A stretch of DNA of 64,000 nt from Pseudoxanthomonas sp. SL93 (GTDB lineage: Bacteria > Pseudomonadota > Gammaproteobacteria > Xanthomonadales > Xanthomonadaceae), in assembly GCF_026625825.1 (NCBI RefSeq), contig NZ_CP113065.1:1922001-1986000 (forward strand), given 5' to 3'. Shown here piece after piece: positions 16,502 to 25,826 of the stretch (the stretch's first letter is position 1; each line of letters begins with the position of its first letter). The notes below the pieces were generated by a model. That model did not search any database. It was given only the letters and a program-made list of their open reading frames with translations, and was not told where the DNA came from. Both the position numbers and the translations under genes were made by a program.

Positions 16502-17614
16502 TCAGACCGTTTGCGCATCCTGCACGGCCATCGCGCGCTCGGGCCATACCGTCTTCGCCAGCAGTTCGTCGCTCCAGTCGAACTGGAGCGCACCGTCCTT
16601 GACGAACAGCGCGACGAAATTGAACACGTTGCGCGCATACATCTCGCTGGCGTGCACGGCACCCAGGCTGGCGAGATTCAACGGACCGGCGATGGTGACG
16701 CCCTGGTGGTCATACGTATCGCCGGGGCGCGTCAGCTCACAGTTGCCTCCCGTTTCCGCGGCCAGGTCGACGATGACGCTGCCCGGCTTCATGCCTTCGG
16801 CCATCGCCGTGGAGATGATCTTCGGTGCGGGACGCCCCGGTACGGCAGCGGTGCAGACGATCACGTCGATGCCCTTCAGGTGATCGGCCAGCCGCTGCTG
16901 CTGCAGGGCGCGCTCTTCGTCCGTCAACGGGCGCGCATAGCCGCCCTCGCCCGCCGCACTGACGCCCAGGTCAAGAAACTTGCCGCCGAGCGATTCGATC
17001 TGTTCGCGGGTTTCCGGGCGCACATCGAACCCTTCCACCTGCGCACCCAGCCGCTTCGCGGTCGCGATCGCCTGCAGGCCGGCGACGCCGGCGCCGACGA
17101 TCAGCACCTTCGACGGGCGGATGGTGCCGGCCGCGGTGGTCAGCATCGGGAAGAAACGCGGCGCCAGTTGCGCCGCGATCAGCACCGCCTTGTAGCCGGC
17201 CATGCCCGCCTGTGAACTCAGCACGTCCATCGCCTGCGCGCGTGTCGTGCGCGGCAGCTTCTCGAGCGGGAACGACTGGATGCCGCGTGCCTGCAGCGCG
17301 TCGGAGCGGGCAGCATCGCCCTGCGGCTGCAGCACGCCTACGAGGGTGGCCCCCGACTTGAGGTGCGCGATGTCGGCGGCGGACGGCGGTTGCACGCACA
17401 GCACCAGATCGGCGGCACCCCGTCCTTCGCCCGCATCGAGCTGGGCACCGGCGTCGGCGTAGGCCTGATCGACGAAACCGGCGCCGGTACCGGCACCGCG
17501 CTCCACCGTGACGCGGGCACCCGCCGCCAGCAGCTTCTTGACCGTTTCGGGCGTGGCCGCCACGCGGCGTTCGCCGCTGGCGGTTTCCTTCAGTACGCGA
17601 ACCTCGACCGCCAT
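16502..17614 (-). CDS. pntAa: NAD(P) transhydrogenase alpha subunit, NAD(H)-binding part
   Basis: 370 residues of the soluble domain I, an alanine-dehydrogenase-like protein that binds NAD(H). Visible motifs are KETASGERRVA at the N-terminus, SSQAGMAGYKAV (135-146), the Rossmann loop VLIVGAGVAGLQAIATAKRLGA, VEGFDVRPETREQ, and the mobile-loop region near TAAVPGRPAPKI. The ATG follows GAGGGG. In split systems pntAa, pntAb and pntB are normally consecutive; here a four-gene plus-strand block separates pntAa from pntAb, so it must either be transcribed on its own or read through antisense to that block. Confidence 0.95.
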   Translation of the reverse strand: MAVEVRVLKETASGERRVAATPETVKKLLAAGARVTVERGAGTGAGFVDQAYADAGAQLDAGEGRGAADLVLCVQPPSAADIAHLKSGATLVGVLQPQGDAARSDALQARGIQSFPLEKLPRTTRAQAMDVLSSQAGMAGYKAVLIAAQLAPRFFPMLTTAAGTIRPSKVLIVGAGVAGLQAIATAKRLGAQVEGFDVRPETREQIESLGGKFLDLGVSAAGEGGYARPLTDEERALQQQRLADHLKGIDVIVCTAAVPGRPAPKIISTAMAEGMKPGSVIVDLAAETGGNCELTRPGDTYDHQGVTIAGPLNLASLGAVHASEMYARNVFNFVALFVKDGALQFDWSDELLAKTVWPERAMAVQDAQTV

Positions 17615-17724
17615 GCGCCCCTCGTCTCAGGTCATCCGTGGCCCGATGCTAGCAAATGCCGGGCAGCGCGGTGGCTGTCGTGCGGAAGGGACCTTGGGGG
17701 CCGACACGGGGGCGGCGGGCAGCG

Positions 17725-20034
17725 TCAGACCGCGGCGACGGTCGCCGGGGCGGGTTCCAGCCGGTCGATGACGCCCTGCATGGCGCTGTCGAAGGCGTCT
17801 TCGCTCTGGTGGGTGCGCAGGCGACCCAGGCGGACCATCGCGGCCAGCTCTTCCGGCGAGGCCACGCAGAAGCGCACGCCGCGCCGGTTCACGAACAACA
17901 GGCGCGAGGAGATCGGGCTGACCCAGGACAACTTGCCCGGCTGCACCTTGTTGTCCTTGTCGATGAAGTCCAGCCAGGTACCGATCTCCAGCTTGCGGAA
18001 ATGGTCGGCATCGGTGTGGTCGAACTCCAGCGTGTCGGTGCCCGCCACCAGCTCGATGGGCATGGCGACTTCTTCCACCGTGGCCTTCGGCAGGACGACC
18101 TGCGGCAGTTCCGGCAGGGATTTCTCGAGATCGGGACGCGATGCGGCGACCGCCTGCAGCGTGTCATGCAATGCATCCACCGCCGCGCTGGCGGCATCCT
18201 GGTTCATGCCGACACTGGAGAACACTTTCTGCAATGCCGGGCGCCAGGCCTGCAGCCACGGCTTGCCGATGATGTGGCGCTGGGCCTCGGAAAGTTCCTC
18301 CAGCAGGCCGTCGGCCACGGTCAACGCCTCGGCCAGGCCTTCGCCTTCCTCGCCCTCGCGCAGCACGGTCATGGTGACGTGGTGCGCCCACGGCTGGCGC
18401 AGGAAATCCTCGATGGCCTGCGGCACCCGGCGTTCGCCCAGGCGCGCGTCGAGCTCGGCATTCATGCGCGTGCGCGCGGCCTCCAGCCGCTCCTGGCCGC
18501 GCTGGATCTCGGCGGCACGACGCTCGGCGATCTCGATGCGACGGCGGTGCTGCTCCAGGAAGGAGCGGAATTCTTCTTCCAGGGTCAGGAAGATCGCAAG
18601 ATTCTCGTTGAACTCGGCGGTCAGGCGGTCGACCACTTCCTCGACCTTGGTCAGCAGCGTGCGTTCGGCGGCGCTCTCGCCGTTGTTGCCCTCGCAGGCC
18701 TCCGCCAGGACGTTGAGCAGGCGGCGCGCCGGATGGGTCTTTTGCACGAACATGCGGCGGTCCAGCAGGGCGACCTTCACGAACGGGACGACGAGGCGCC
18801 CGATCAATTCGCGTGGGCGGCCATCCAGGTCCCGCTCGTCCAGCATGACGTCGAACAGCATGCCGACCAGGTCGATGGCGTCCTCGTCCACCGGCGCCAG
18901 GCGCGCGGTCGACGGGTCCACGCCCAGCTGGGTGGCGCTGCTGAGCACTTCATTCTTCAGGCGCTGGGCCAGAGACTCGCCGTTGTCGCCGATGGCAGCA
19001 CGCAGGGTGGCACTGGGCGACGCCTGCAGCAGCGAAAGCACCGACAGCATTTCCCGCTGCGACAAGTCGCGCTGCGACTGCGCGGCCGAACGCGGTGCCG
19101 CCTCGGCCGCCGGCTCGCGACCGCGACGGGATTCCTGCAGCAGGTGATGCAAGGCTTCCAGCAGCACGCCCTGCGCGCCGGGGGTCGGGGAGTAACCGGG
19201 AGGGACGTCGCCGAAGCCCGCCATCTGCGACGGCGAGGAGGTCGCCTGCAGTCCGCGGCTGACACCGGCCATGCGGTTGACGAAACGCGCTGCCCAGGCG
19301 GGCGCGCCTGTTTCATCCGTGCGATCCAGTTCCTCGGCTTCTTCGGACGGCTCGGGTGCCTGGCGCTGGGCACGCCGCGCAGGCATTTCCGGCATCACTC
19401 CGACCTGCGCCAGGCGCTGGTCCAGGGCTTCGTAGACGCGGGCGATGCCCGGCACCAGGTCGCGCTCGCACAACTTGATGACGACCAGCCGCACTTCGGT
19501 GGTCAGGTCGCAGGTGGCGAAGGCATGCTGCACGGCCACGCCGATGTGCTCGGGACCGATCGGGTTGTGTTCGGCATCCAGCACCAGGTTGCCGGCGATC
19601 CAGCCCAGGCGCCGGTCCAGGCGCAGCAGCACCGACTTGCATTCACGCAGGATGACGCTGGCCAGGTTGCGTGCGGCCAGACGGGATTCCAGTTCCTGCT
19701 CGGAGACCAGGGTCAGGGTCTCGTCGATGGAATAGGTCAGCGCCTTCTCCATCGACAGCGGTTCGCCCTCCTCCAGCGACTGCCAGGCGCGCAGCATCTG
19801 CGCACGGAAGCGGGTGATGATCTCTTCCCGCCGGCGGCGCAGTTCGCGCATCGCATCCAGGAATGCCATCTGCGACGGACCGGCGCGCTCGGCGCGGTCG
19901 AACAGCGCGTCATCGAACCTGCCCAGCGCCACGGCGAAGCCATCGACCAGCGGCGGGATGGCCGCGTCGCGTGCCTGCTCGAGCAGGCGTGCGTCCCGCC
20001 CGGGGCGGTTGGCGATGTTGGAGGTATTCGACAT
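17725..20034 (-). CDS. DUF1631 family protein
   Basis: 769-residue cytosolic protein of the DUF1631 family, rich in predicted helices. Segments include LIGRLVVPFVKVALLDR, FLEQHRRRIEIAERRAAE (a coiled-coil-like part around 500-560) and a C-terminal beta-rich unit (about 680-765) with LEIGTWLDF, LSWVSPISSRLLFVNRRG and ELAAMVRLGRL. The last part resembles a PilZ-like barrel in layout, though the canonical c-di-GMP RxxxR and D/NxSxxG pair is not evident. The start at 20034 (MSNTSN) is chosen over longer in-frame extensions that run through non-coding sequence. It is divergent from the nitroreductase gene. Confidence 0.85.
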   Translation of the reverse strand: MSNTSNIANRPGRDARLLEQARDAAIPPLVDGFAVALGRFDDALFDRAERAGPSQMAFLDAMRELRRRREEIITRFRAQMLRAWQSLEEGEPLSMEKALTYSIDETLTLVSEQELESRLAARNLASVILRECKSVLLRLDRRLGWIAGNLVLDAEHNPIGPEHIGVAVQHAFATCDLTTEVRLVVIKLCERDLVPGIARVYEALDQRLAQVGVMPEMPARRAQRQAPEPSEEAEELDRTDETGAPAWAARFVNRMAGVSRGLQATSSPSQMAGFGDVPPGYSPTPGAQGVLLEALHHLLQESRRGREPAAEAAPRSAAQSQRDLSQREMLSVLSLLQASPSATLRAAIGDNGESLAQRLKNEVLSSATQLGVDPSTARLAPVDEDAIDLVGMLFDVMLDERDLDGRPRELIGRLVVPFVKVALLDRRMFVQKTHPARRLLNVLAEACEGNNGESAAERTLLTKVEEVVDRLTAEFNENLAIFLTLEEEFRSFLEQHRRRIEIAERRAAEIQRGQERLEAARTRMNAELDARLGERRVPQAIEDFLRQPWAHHVTMTVLREGEEGEGLAEALTVADGLLEELSEAQRHIIGKPWLQAWRPALQKVFSSVGMNQDAASAAVDALHDTLQAVAASRPDLEKSLPELPQVVLPKATVEEVAMPIELVAGTDTLEFDHTDADHFRKLEIGTWLDFIDKDNKVQPGKLSWVSPISSRLLFVNRRGVRFCVASPEELAAMVRLGRLRTHQSEDAFDSAMQGVIDRLEPAPATVAAV

Positions 20035-20187
20035 GCGCAGGGTTCCCCGCCTGGGAAGGCGAGAGGAGGATCGGGGGATGCGGACGGAAATCCGCCACCC
20101 CATCGTAGGAAATCCGGCTGCCGGACAACCGTGATGGGCTCTGCACTTTAGCGCCATGCGTCACAATCGACACGCTAAACTTGGGGT

Positions 20188-20769
20188 ATGCCGACCACAT
20201 ACCCCCTGCACTTCCTCGACGCGCGCCGTTCCGTGCCCTCCAAGCAACTGGGCGAACCCGGACCGGATGCCGCCACCCTGCACCGCATGCTGGCTTCGGC
20301 CGTGCGCGTGCCCGACCACGGCAAGCTGGTGCCCTTCCGCTTCATCCGCATCGCCGGCGACGACCGCCACGTGCTGGGTGAGCTGCTTGCGGCACGCACC
20401 TTGCATCTCGACCCGCAGGCGCCCGCCGCCGCCGTTGAAAAGGATCGCGCCCGCTTCTCGCATGCGCCGCTGGTCATCACCGTCGTCGCACGCCTCACGC
20501 CCGGCCACAAGGTGCCGGAGCAGGAACAGCTGCTGACCGCGGGGAGCGTGTGCTTCGCGTTGCTGCAGGCGGCGCAGGCATCGGGTTTCGGCGCACAGTG
20601 GCTGACCGGCTGGATGGCCTACGACGCGGCCGTTGCCGACACCTTGGGGCTGCAGGCAGACGAGAAGGTCGTGGGCTTCATCCATATCGGCACCGCGCAG
20701 ATCGACGTGCCCGAGCGCGAACGCCCCGATCCTGCCGCACTGCTCAGCGACTGGTCGCCGCATGCCTGA
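20188..20769 (+). CDS. Nitroreductase family protein
   Basis: 193-residue FMN-dependent oxidoreductase of the small nitroreductase class (YdjA-like). The N-terminal FLDARRSVPSKQL carries the usual Arg-Arg-Ser FMN-phosphate motif; VRVPDHGKLVPFRFI and GFGAQWLTGW are further family marks. The natural substrate cannot be read from sequence. Its last 8 bases overlap the start of the exonuclease gene, so the two are translated from one message. Confidence 0.9.
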   Translation: MPTTYPLHFLDARRSVPSKQLGEPGPDAATLHRMLASAVRVPDHGKLVPFRFIRIAGDDRHVLGELLAARTLHLDPQAPAAAVEKDRARFSHAPLVITVVARLTPGHKVPEQEQLLTAGSVCFALLQAAQASGFGAQWLTGWMAYDAAVADTLGLQADEKVVGFIHIGTAQIDVPERERPDPAALLSDWSPHA

Positions 20770-21673
20770 GCCGCAACCGCTGCGCACGCTCTACCTGGTC
20801 GATGCCAGCCTGTACATCTTCCGCGCCTGGCACTCGATGCCGGACGAGTTCCAGGACGCCGACGGCTGGCCGACCAATGCGGTGCACGGTTTCGCGCGCT
20901 TCCTGCTGGACCTGCTGGAGAAGGAGCGTCCTCAGCACATCGCCATCGCGTTCGATGAAGCGCTGGACAGCTGCTTCCGCAATCGCATCTATGCGGCGTA
21001 CAAGGCCAATCGTGAGCCGGCACCGGAGGAACTGCGTCGCCAGTTCACCCATTGCAAGGCACTGTGCGCCGCCTTGGGCCTCAACGTGCTGGCGCATGGC
21101 GAGTACGAAGCCGATGACCTCATCGGCACCGCGCTGCACGGCGCGCGACCGCAAGGCTTCCGGGGCGTCATCGTCTCGGCCGACAAGGATCTCTCGCAGC
21201 TGCTGATGGACCACGACGAACAATGGGACTTCGCGCGCGGCCAACGCTGGGGCAGCGCCGGCGTGAAAGCGCGCCACGGCGTGGAGGCGCGGCAGATCGC
21301 CGACTACCTGGCATTGACCGGTGATGCGGTGGACAACATCCCCGGCGTCACCGGCATCGGCGCCAAGTCCGCCGCCATCCTGCTGGCCCACTTCGGCGAC
21401 CTGGACACGCTGCTCGCGCGCGTCGACGAAGTGCAGTTCCTGCGCATGCGGGGCGCCGCGACCCTGGCGCTGCGGCTGCGCGAACAACGCGAGCACGCCC
21501 TGCTGTGGCGTCAGCTCACAACCATCGCGCTTGACGCGCCACTGGAGGGCATAGAGCCCGGCTACACCCGGGCGGCGGCGGATGACGGCACGCTTGCCGG
21601 GCTCTCTGACGCACTCCGCTTCGGCCCGATGACGCGGCGACGGTTGCGGGTTGCGGCGGGGCTGAAAGAGTGA
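20762..21673 (+). CDS. 5'-3' exonuclease (FEN/ExoIX type)
   Basis: 303 residues corresponding to the 5'-nuclease domain of DNA polymerase I as a stand-alone protein. Metal-binding acidic residues are in place: LVDASLYIFRAW, AFDEALDSCFRNRIY, EYEADDLIGT and SADKDLSQLL. The helix-hairpin-helix (GDAVDNIPGVTGIGAKSA) follows. It likely acts on flaps or RNA primers during replication and repair. Compared with E. coli Xni it keeps more of the acidic residues. The start ATG lies inside the end of the nitroreductase gene; the overlap suggests coupling. Confidence 0.9.
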   Translation: MPEPQPLRTLYLVDASLYIFRAWHSMPDEFQDADGWPTNAVHGFARFLLDLLEKERPQHIAIAFDEALDSCFRNRIYAAYKANREPAPEELRRQFTHCKALCAALGLNVLAHGEYEADDLIGTALHGARPQGFRGVIVSADKDLSQLLMDHDEQWDFARGQRWGSAGVKARHGVEARQIADYLALTGDAVDNIPGVTGIGAKSAAILLAHFGDLDTLLARVDEVQFLRMRGAATLALRLREQREHALLWRQLTTIALDAPLEGIEPGYTRAAADDGTLAGLSDALRFGPMTRRRLRVAAGLKE

Positions 21674-21731
21674 GGTGAGCCCCCGCGATGCAGGGGCTAA
21701 AATGCAGCCTGCGTTTTCCAGGAACGGATGG

Positions 21732-22706
21732 ATGCACTTGCTCGTATGTGGCGGCGCCGGTTACGTCGGCTCGCATGTCGCCAAGGTTCTGCACGCGCGT
21801 GGTCACCACGTCACCGTTCTGGACAATCTGAGTACCGGCCATCGCGAAGCCGTGCGCTGGGGCCAGCTGATCCGCGCCGACCTCCTCGACGCTCCCAGCC
21901 TCGAGGCAGCGTTCCAGGGGCAGCATTACGATGCCGTACTCCATTTCTGTGCCCGCTCCCTGGTCGGGGAGTCGATGAGCGCGCCCTACGACTACTACGA
22001 GAACAACGTCGTGGGCACGCTGAACCTGCTGCGCGTGATGCGTCGGCACGCGGTGGACCGCATCGTCTTCTCCTCCACGGCCGCGGTATTCGGCGATCCG
22101 GTGAGCGCGCTCATCGACGAGGAGCACCCCAAGGCGCCGATCAATCCGTACGGGGCCAGCAAGCTGATGGTCGAGCGCATCCTGGCGGATGCGGCGCAGG
22201 CCTATGGGCTGCACTCGGTTTGCCTGCGCTACTTCAACGCGGCGGGCGCTTCCGCTGCGGACGGCATCGGCGAGTCCCACGAACCGGAAACCCACCTGAT
22301 CCCGAACCTGCTGCGTGCGCTGATCAATCCTGCGGCTCCGCTGAAAGTGTTCGGGCAGGACTACCCGACACCGGATGGCACCTGCGTGCGGGACTACGTG
22401 CATGTGCTCGATCTGGCGGATGCGCACGTGCGGGCGCTGGACCACATGACCGACGTACCGGGTGCGCAAGCGTTCAATCTGGGCAACGGCACCGGTTTCA
22501 GCGTCATGCAGGTGATACGCGCGGCCGAACAGGTCACGGGGTTGCCGGTACCGTTCGAAGCCGCGCCGCGTCGCGCCCGTGATCCACCCGTGCTCGTGGC
22601 GGCGAGCCAGCGGGCACGCGAGGTACTCGGATGGGCCCCGACCTACACCGACATCGAAGCCGTGCTGCGCAGTGCATGGGATTGGCATCGCACACCGGCA
22701 TTCTGA
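21732..22706 (+). CDS. galE: UDP-glucose 4-epimerase
   Basis: 324-residue extended short-chain dehydrogenase. The NAD-binding GGAGYVGSH (6-14), SSTAAVFG and catalytic YGASK (YxxxK) are present, followed by RYFNAAGA and CVRDYVHVLDLADAH, all specific to GalE. It interconverts UDP-glucose and UDP-galactose, supplying galactose units for the surface glycan whose genes lie just beyond. AGGA precedes the ATG at 21732, and a TAAAAT-like -10 lies at about 21699. The following methyltransferase begins 35 bases later. Confidence 0.93.
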   Translation: MHLLVCGGAGYVGSHVAKVLHARGHHVTVLDNLSTGHREAVRWGQLIRADLLDAPSLEAAFQGQHYDAVLHFCARSLVGESMSAPYDYYENNVVGTLNLLRVMRRHAVDRIVFSSTAAVFGDPVSALIDEEHPKAPINPYGASKLMVERILADAAQAYGLHSVCLRYFNAAGASAADGIGESHEPETHLIPNLLRALINPAAPLKVFGQDYPTPDGTCVRDYVHVLDLADAHVRALDHMTDVPGAQAFNLGNGTGFSVMQVIRAAEQVTGLPVPFEAAPRRARDPPVLVAASQRAREVLGWAPTYTDIEAVLRSAWDWHRTPAF

Positions 22707-22741
22707 ACGGGCTGCGCGCCCTGTACGCAAGAGGATCCAAG

Positions 22742-23470
22742 ATGAAACTTCCGCATTTCCTGTCCAGCTACCTGAAGCACAGCAAGAACCTGATGGACTC
22801 GCATGACGAGGGCGAGGCCATGTCGCTGGCGGTGGGGGGCGACTACGAGGCCGTGGGAGTGTTGGAGTTCCAATTGCTCAAACACCTGGGACTGCAGCCG
22901 GGTCACACGGTGGTGGATGTCGGCTGCGGCAGCGGGCGCCTGCCCTACCAGCTCAAGGACTATCTGACCGGTCCTTACGTCGGCATCGATGTGGTGCCCG
23001 AATTGTTCCAGTACGCGCAACGCAAGTGCGGACGGGACGACTGGCGCTTCTATGCGGCACCCGGCACGGTGATTCCGGAGCCGGACGCGTCGGCGGACTT
23101 CATCACGTTCTTCTCGGTGTTCACGCACCTGCAGTTCGAGGAAACCTACCGTTACCTACAGGACGCCAAACGGGTGCTCAAGCCCGGCGGCAAGATCGTG
23201 TTCTCGTTCCTGGAGTTCCGCATCCCCTCGCACTGGAACATCTTCGAGGCCTCATTGCAGGACACGCGGCCGGACAAGGTGCTGAACCAGTTCATGGATA
23301 GGGACGGGATAAATGCGTGGGCACGACACTTGGGCCTGACAGTCGATCACACCCTCGATGGCGACACCAACTATATCCCGCTAGATCGCTTGATCCAGTG
23401 GGATCATGGCCGCGAAATGAAAAGTGTAGGCAGCCTGGGTCAGTCTGTCTGTGTCCTTGGCGCAATCTGA
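22742..23470 (+). CDS. Class I SAM-dependent methyltransferase
   Basis: 242 residues. Motif I is VVDVGCGSGRLPYQL (about 58-72), followed by GIDVVPELFQYAQ (motif II acidic loop) and RVLKPGGKIVFSF (post-motif). The domain type is a methyltransf_11/25 small-molecule or sugar methylase. It sits between galE and the glycan operon, which is convergent with it, so methylation of a sugar or glycan end is a reasonable inference. AGAGG precedes the ATG by about 9 bases. Base composition begins to fall toward the 3' end of this gene. Confidence 0.88.
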   Translation: MKLPHFLSSYLKHSKNLMDSHDEGEAMSLAVGGDYEAVGVLEFQLLKHLGLQPGHTVVDVGCGSGRLPYQLKDYLTGPYVGIDVVPELFQYAQRKCGRDDWRFYAAPGTVIPEPDASADFITFFSVFTHLQFEETYRYLQDAKRVLKPGGKIVFSFLEFRIPSHWNIFEASLQDTRPDKVLNQFMDRDGINAWARHLGLTVDHTLDGDTNYIPLDRLIQWDHGREMKSVGSLGQSVCVLGAI

Positions 23471-23519
23471 GCCAAACCACGTGCACCGCTCTTCATCTTC
23501 TCCCGCCACAGGCAATTCG

Positions 23520-24500
23520 CTAGCTCTCCAGATATCCATCAAAGCATTTCGACATGACTCTCGCTACTAGCGAAGGCTTTACATGAACGCCGTCGGCTTC
23601 CCAGGCAACACTGGCCGCCGAGTGGGTAACGAACTCGTAGCTGGGAAGATAGTCGACGAAATCGTGGTTCGACGCAGCGCTGAGCGCTGCAGCGAGCAAG
23701 GCAGCCTTTGAATACTGGTTGGCCACCACTGAATCCAAGCCAGTAAACGTTGCATGAAGCGGCACGGGAGAAGCCGTAAGCAGCACCTTCGCGCCATGCC
23801 CGGTCAATTCCCGGATGATTCGTATGATGTCCTCCAGAGCATCCTCGACCTCTCGTGGCGAAAGGTTGTGGAAGCTGTATCGATCACCCCGGCGCGCAGC
23901 CCTAACACTGCCGCCCGGCGATCTGTTCACATAGATTTGATCGAGGTCATCGAACCAGCTTTCTGTGTAACCGAGCGTTACCACCACGACACCGGCCAAG
24001 GGGATCTGCCTGTAGCATTCCAGCAAACGTGCACGGGCCGTTTGGAACTCGTAAAAGCTAAGTGGCTTCAAACCGGACGCCAGCATATCCACCCACTCGT
24101 CATCACCGACTTGGAGTGCGCCCACGGTCATAGCGTCGGCCCGCGACCCGAGCCGAAGAAGATCACGCATGGCAGCCGGGGTATAGGCATTGAGGGCACC
24201 GTTTCGCGCTCCAAGCCCGGTTTGTTCGTACCATTCGGAATCGAAAACGTACTTGCTGGTAATGCAATCAAAACCTTTCGCTACCAGCACTGATTCTACA
24301 TTCCTGGCGAAGCAGGACCCAATGGTGAAAACTTTCTGATCGCGCGCGATCTGGAACTTTGGCTTTATGGCGAGATCTGGAATGTCCCCGGAAATTCGCT
24401 CATATCCGGAGCCTCCGCTACCACGACTCGCGAAGATGCGCTGGTTGTTCGCGTTCGTTACCGCTACCGCGGCTTTGTACTGGAGCTTGCTGCCAATCAT
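23520..24500 (-). CDS. GSCFA-domain protein (SGNH-like hydrolase/acyltransferase)
   Basis: 326 residues. The family-defining block FTIGSCFARNVE supplies the nucleophile Ser. LGYTESWFDD, LTASPVPLHATF and WEADGVHVKPS correspond to later blocks, the last providing the Asp-His pair. GSCFA proteins are SGNH-clan enzymes usually found in polysaccharide loci. Here the gene is the last of the minus-strand glycan operon, directly after another SGNH-type gene, so adding or removing acyl groups on the glycan is the likely role (inferred). The ATG at 24500, with AGGTGG 6 bases upstream, is preferred over a GTG seven codons earlier. Confidence 0.86.
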   Translation of the reverse strand: MIGSKLQYKAAVAVTNANNQRIFASRGSGGSGYERISGDIPDLAIKPKFQIARDQKVFTIGSCFARNVESVLVAKGFDCITSKYVFDSEWYEQTGLGARNGALNAYTPAAMRDLLRLGSRADAMTVGALQVGDDEWVDMLASGLKPLSFYEFQTARARLLECYRQIPLAGVVVVTLGYTESWFDDLDQIYVNRSPGGSVRAARRGDRYSFHNLSPREVEDALEDIIRIIRELTGHGAKVLLTASPVPLHATFTGLDSVVANQYSKAALLAAALSAASNHDFVDYLPSYEFVTHSAASVAWEADGVHVKPSLVARVMSKCFDGYLES

Positions 24501-24542
24501 TGGATTCCACCTGTCGTCCACAACAACAAAGCAAACTCGAAC

Positions 24543-25826
24543 TCAACGGCTCGGAAGACGAGCCATGAATCGTTCCACTGTCTGACAGACCACGATGTCG
24601 GGTGCGTATTCGCGAACGACATCAAGATCAAGATCCGCAGACCACACAAACCTGAAGTCCCGAAAAATCCGAGAGAACCACCAAGATAGCGAAGTGGAAT
24701 GATTGCCGCGCTCGAAAAAGGAATTTCCGAAACAAAGCACTCGCGCACCAATCGGAGCCGTTGGCGCAGACCACTGTCGCTGCGTACCAACGTGTCCGGA
24801 ATCCACGTCGGCCGATGCGACCAGTATCGGCTCTTCGCAGGAAATCCCAGCGACCTCGAGTTTCGATGCCAGAATCAGTCTTTCCAGTCCCTTGGGGTAA
24901 AGGCCCTCGAACCGCGAGGCGAGATCAGCCATCAAAAGCTGCTCCTTTGTCTGCGTTGTACGAACACATCCTCCGTACCCCATGCGAACAAGCAGATGCT
25001 GAACCAGCACCTCGCAACCGAGGGGACTGAGGTGTGAATCGAGTTTTCGGTAAGAAGCATCCCCAGCAAGGCTTTGACGAAGCACCGGAAGCCCATCGAT
25101 CACGTCGTCTTCGCAAGCGAGATGCTCGATGATTGACAGATACTGCGAGGATCCCACCGAGCACGGATAAGGCACGAGCTCGGGCGAAACCGACGTTTTC
25201 TCTGGTATGAACAACTGAAAGAATCTACTACCCTCCAAAGAAAGACTCTTGGAGCGATCCCGTACCAGCTTGAGCCAAGCAGCTGAGATGCGCGCAGATC
25301 CCTGCTTCTGGTACAGGGAAACGACATCATTACTGCCACGAAACAAGAACAGAGCACCATCTTGACCAATGATTGCAGCTTCATCAGCCGAGGTCGTCCC
25401 GGCACTCGCGGGCAAACCATCCTCTGATGAGCGCGATGACAACGGCGACAACAGGGGGACAATACCCTCTTTCGTCCGGCTCGAAATCAGCGAAACATAC
25501 TGCCCGAGCTCTGGGGCCGACAGGGCGTCAGTAAGGATAGCGGCATGCAGAGGTCGCCAGATCTTTAGTGATCCGACGCCGCTTCTGTCAGGACACAATC
25601 GAACATTGCCAGCAGCGAGGTCATCAAGGCTCAAGCACGAAGGTGTTGCCAGCGAGAACCCCCAACCCCTGCCACCCAGATCCGGACGCGTTATCGGTTC
25701 AAACCTGCATTCTTCGATCAACTCGCCGGAAGAAGTCAGGAAATACAAACTATTGGCCCCAGACCCGGCCCCAGTCACCCATCCTGAGACGGATCTCGAG
25801 TTGGCGGACTCGATTACGCCGCTCAT
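24543..25826 (-). CDS. AlgX/AlgJ-like SGNH-domain protein (putative glycan O-acetyltransferase)
   Basis: 427 residues. N-terminal module (about 1-95): SGVIESANSRSVSGWV ... RPDLGGRGWGFSL. The SGNH-like domain follows: IGQDGALFLFRG (typical AlgJ/AlgX opening), FQLFIPEKTSV, the catalytic-pair motif LDSHLSPLG, and the nucleophile block VLCFGNSFFERG. AlgX/AlgJ proteins transfer acetyl groups to exopolysaccharide in the periplasm; this one has no evident signal peptide or membrane anchor, so it may act in the cytoplasm or export by another route. It overlaps the preceding glycosyltransferase by ATGA. GC content is lower than the genome around it. Confidence 0.8.
   Translation of the reverse strand: MSGVIESANSRSVSGWVTGAGSGANSLYFLTSSGELIEECRFEPITRPDLGGRGWGFSLATPSCLSLDDLAAGNVRLCPDRSGVGSLKIWRPLHAAILTDALSAPELGQYVSLISSRTKEGIVPLLSPLSSRSSEDGLPASAGTTSADEAAIIGQDGALFLFRGSNDVVSLYQKQGSARISAAWLKLVRDRSKSLSLEGSRFFQLFIPEKTSVSPELVPYPCSVGSSQYLSIIEHLACEDDVIDGLPVLRQSLAGDASYRKLDSHLSPLGCEVLVQHLLVRMGYGGCVRTTQTKEQLLMADLASRFEGLYPKGLERLILASKLEVAGISCEEPILVASADVDSGHVGTQRQWSAPTAPIGARVLCFGNSFFERGNHSTSLSWWFSRIFRDFRFVWSADLDLDVVREYAPDIVVCQTVERFMARLPSR

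Noticed and set aside
17656..20151. Open frame of about 830 codons antisense to the DUF1631 gene
   Set aside because: Same shadow effect; His/Gln/Arg/Gly-rich translation without motifs.
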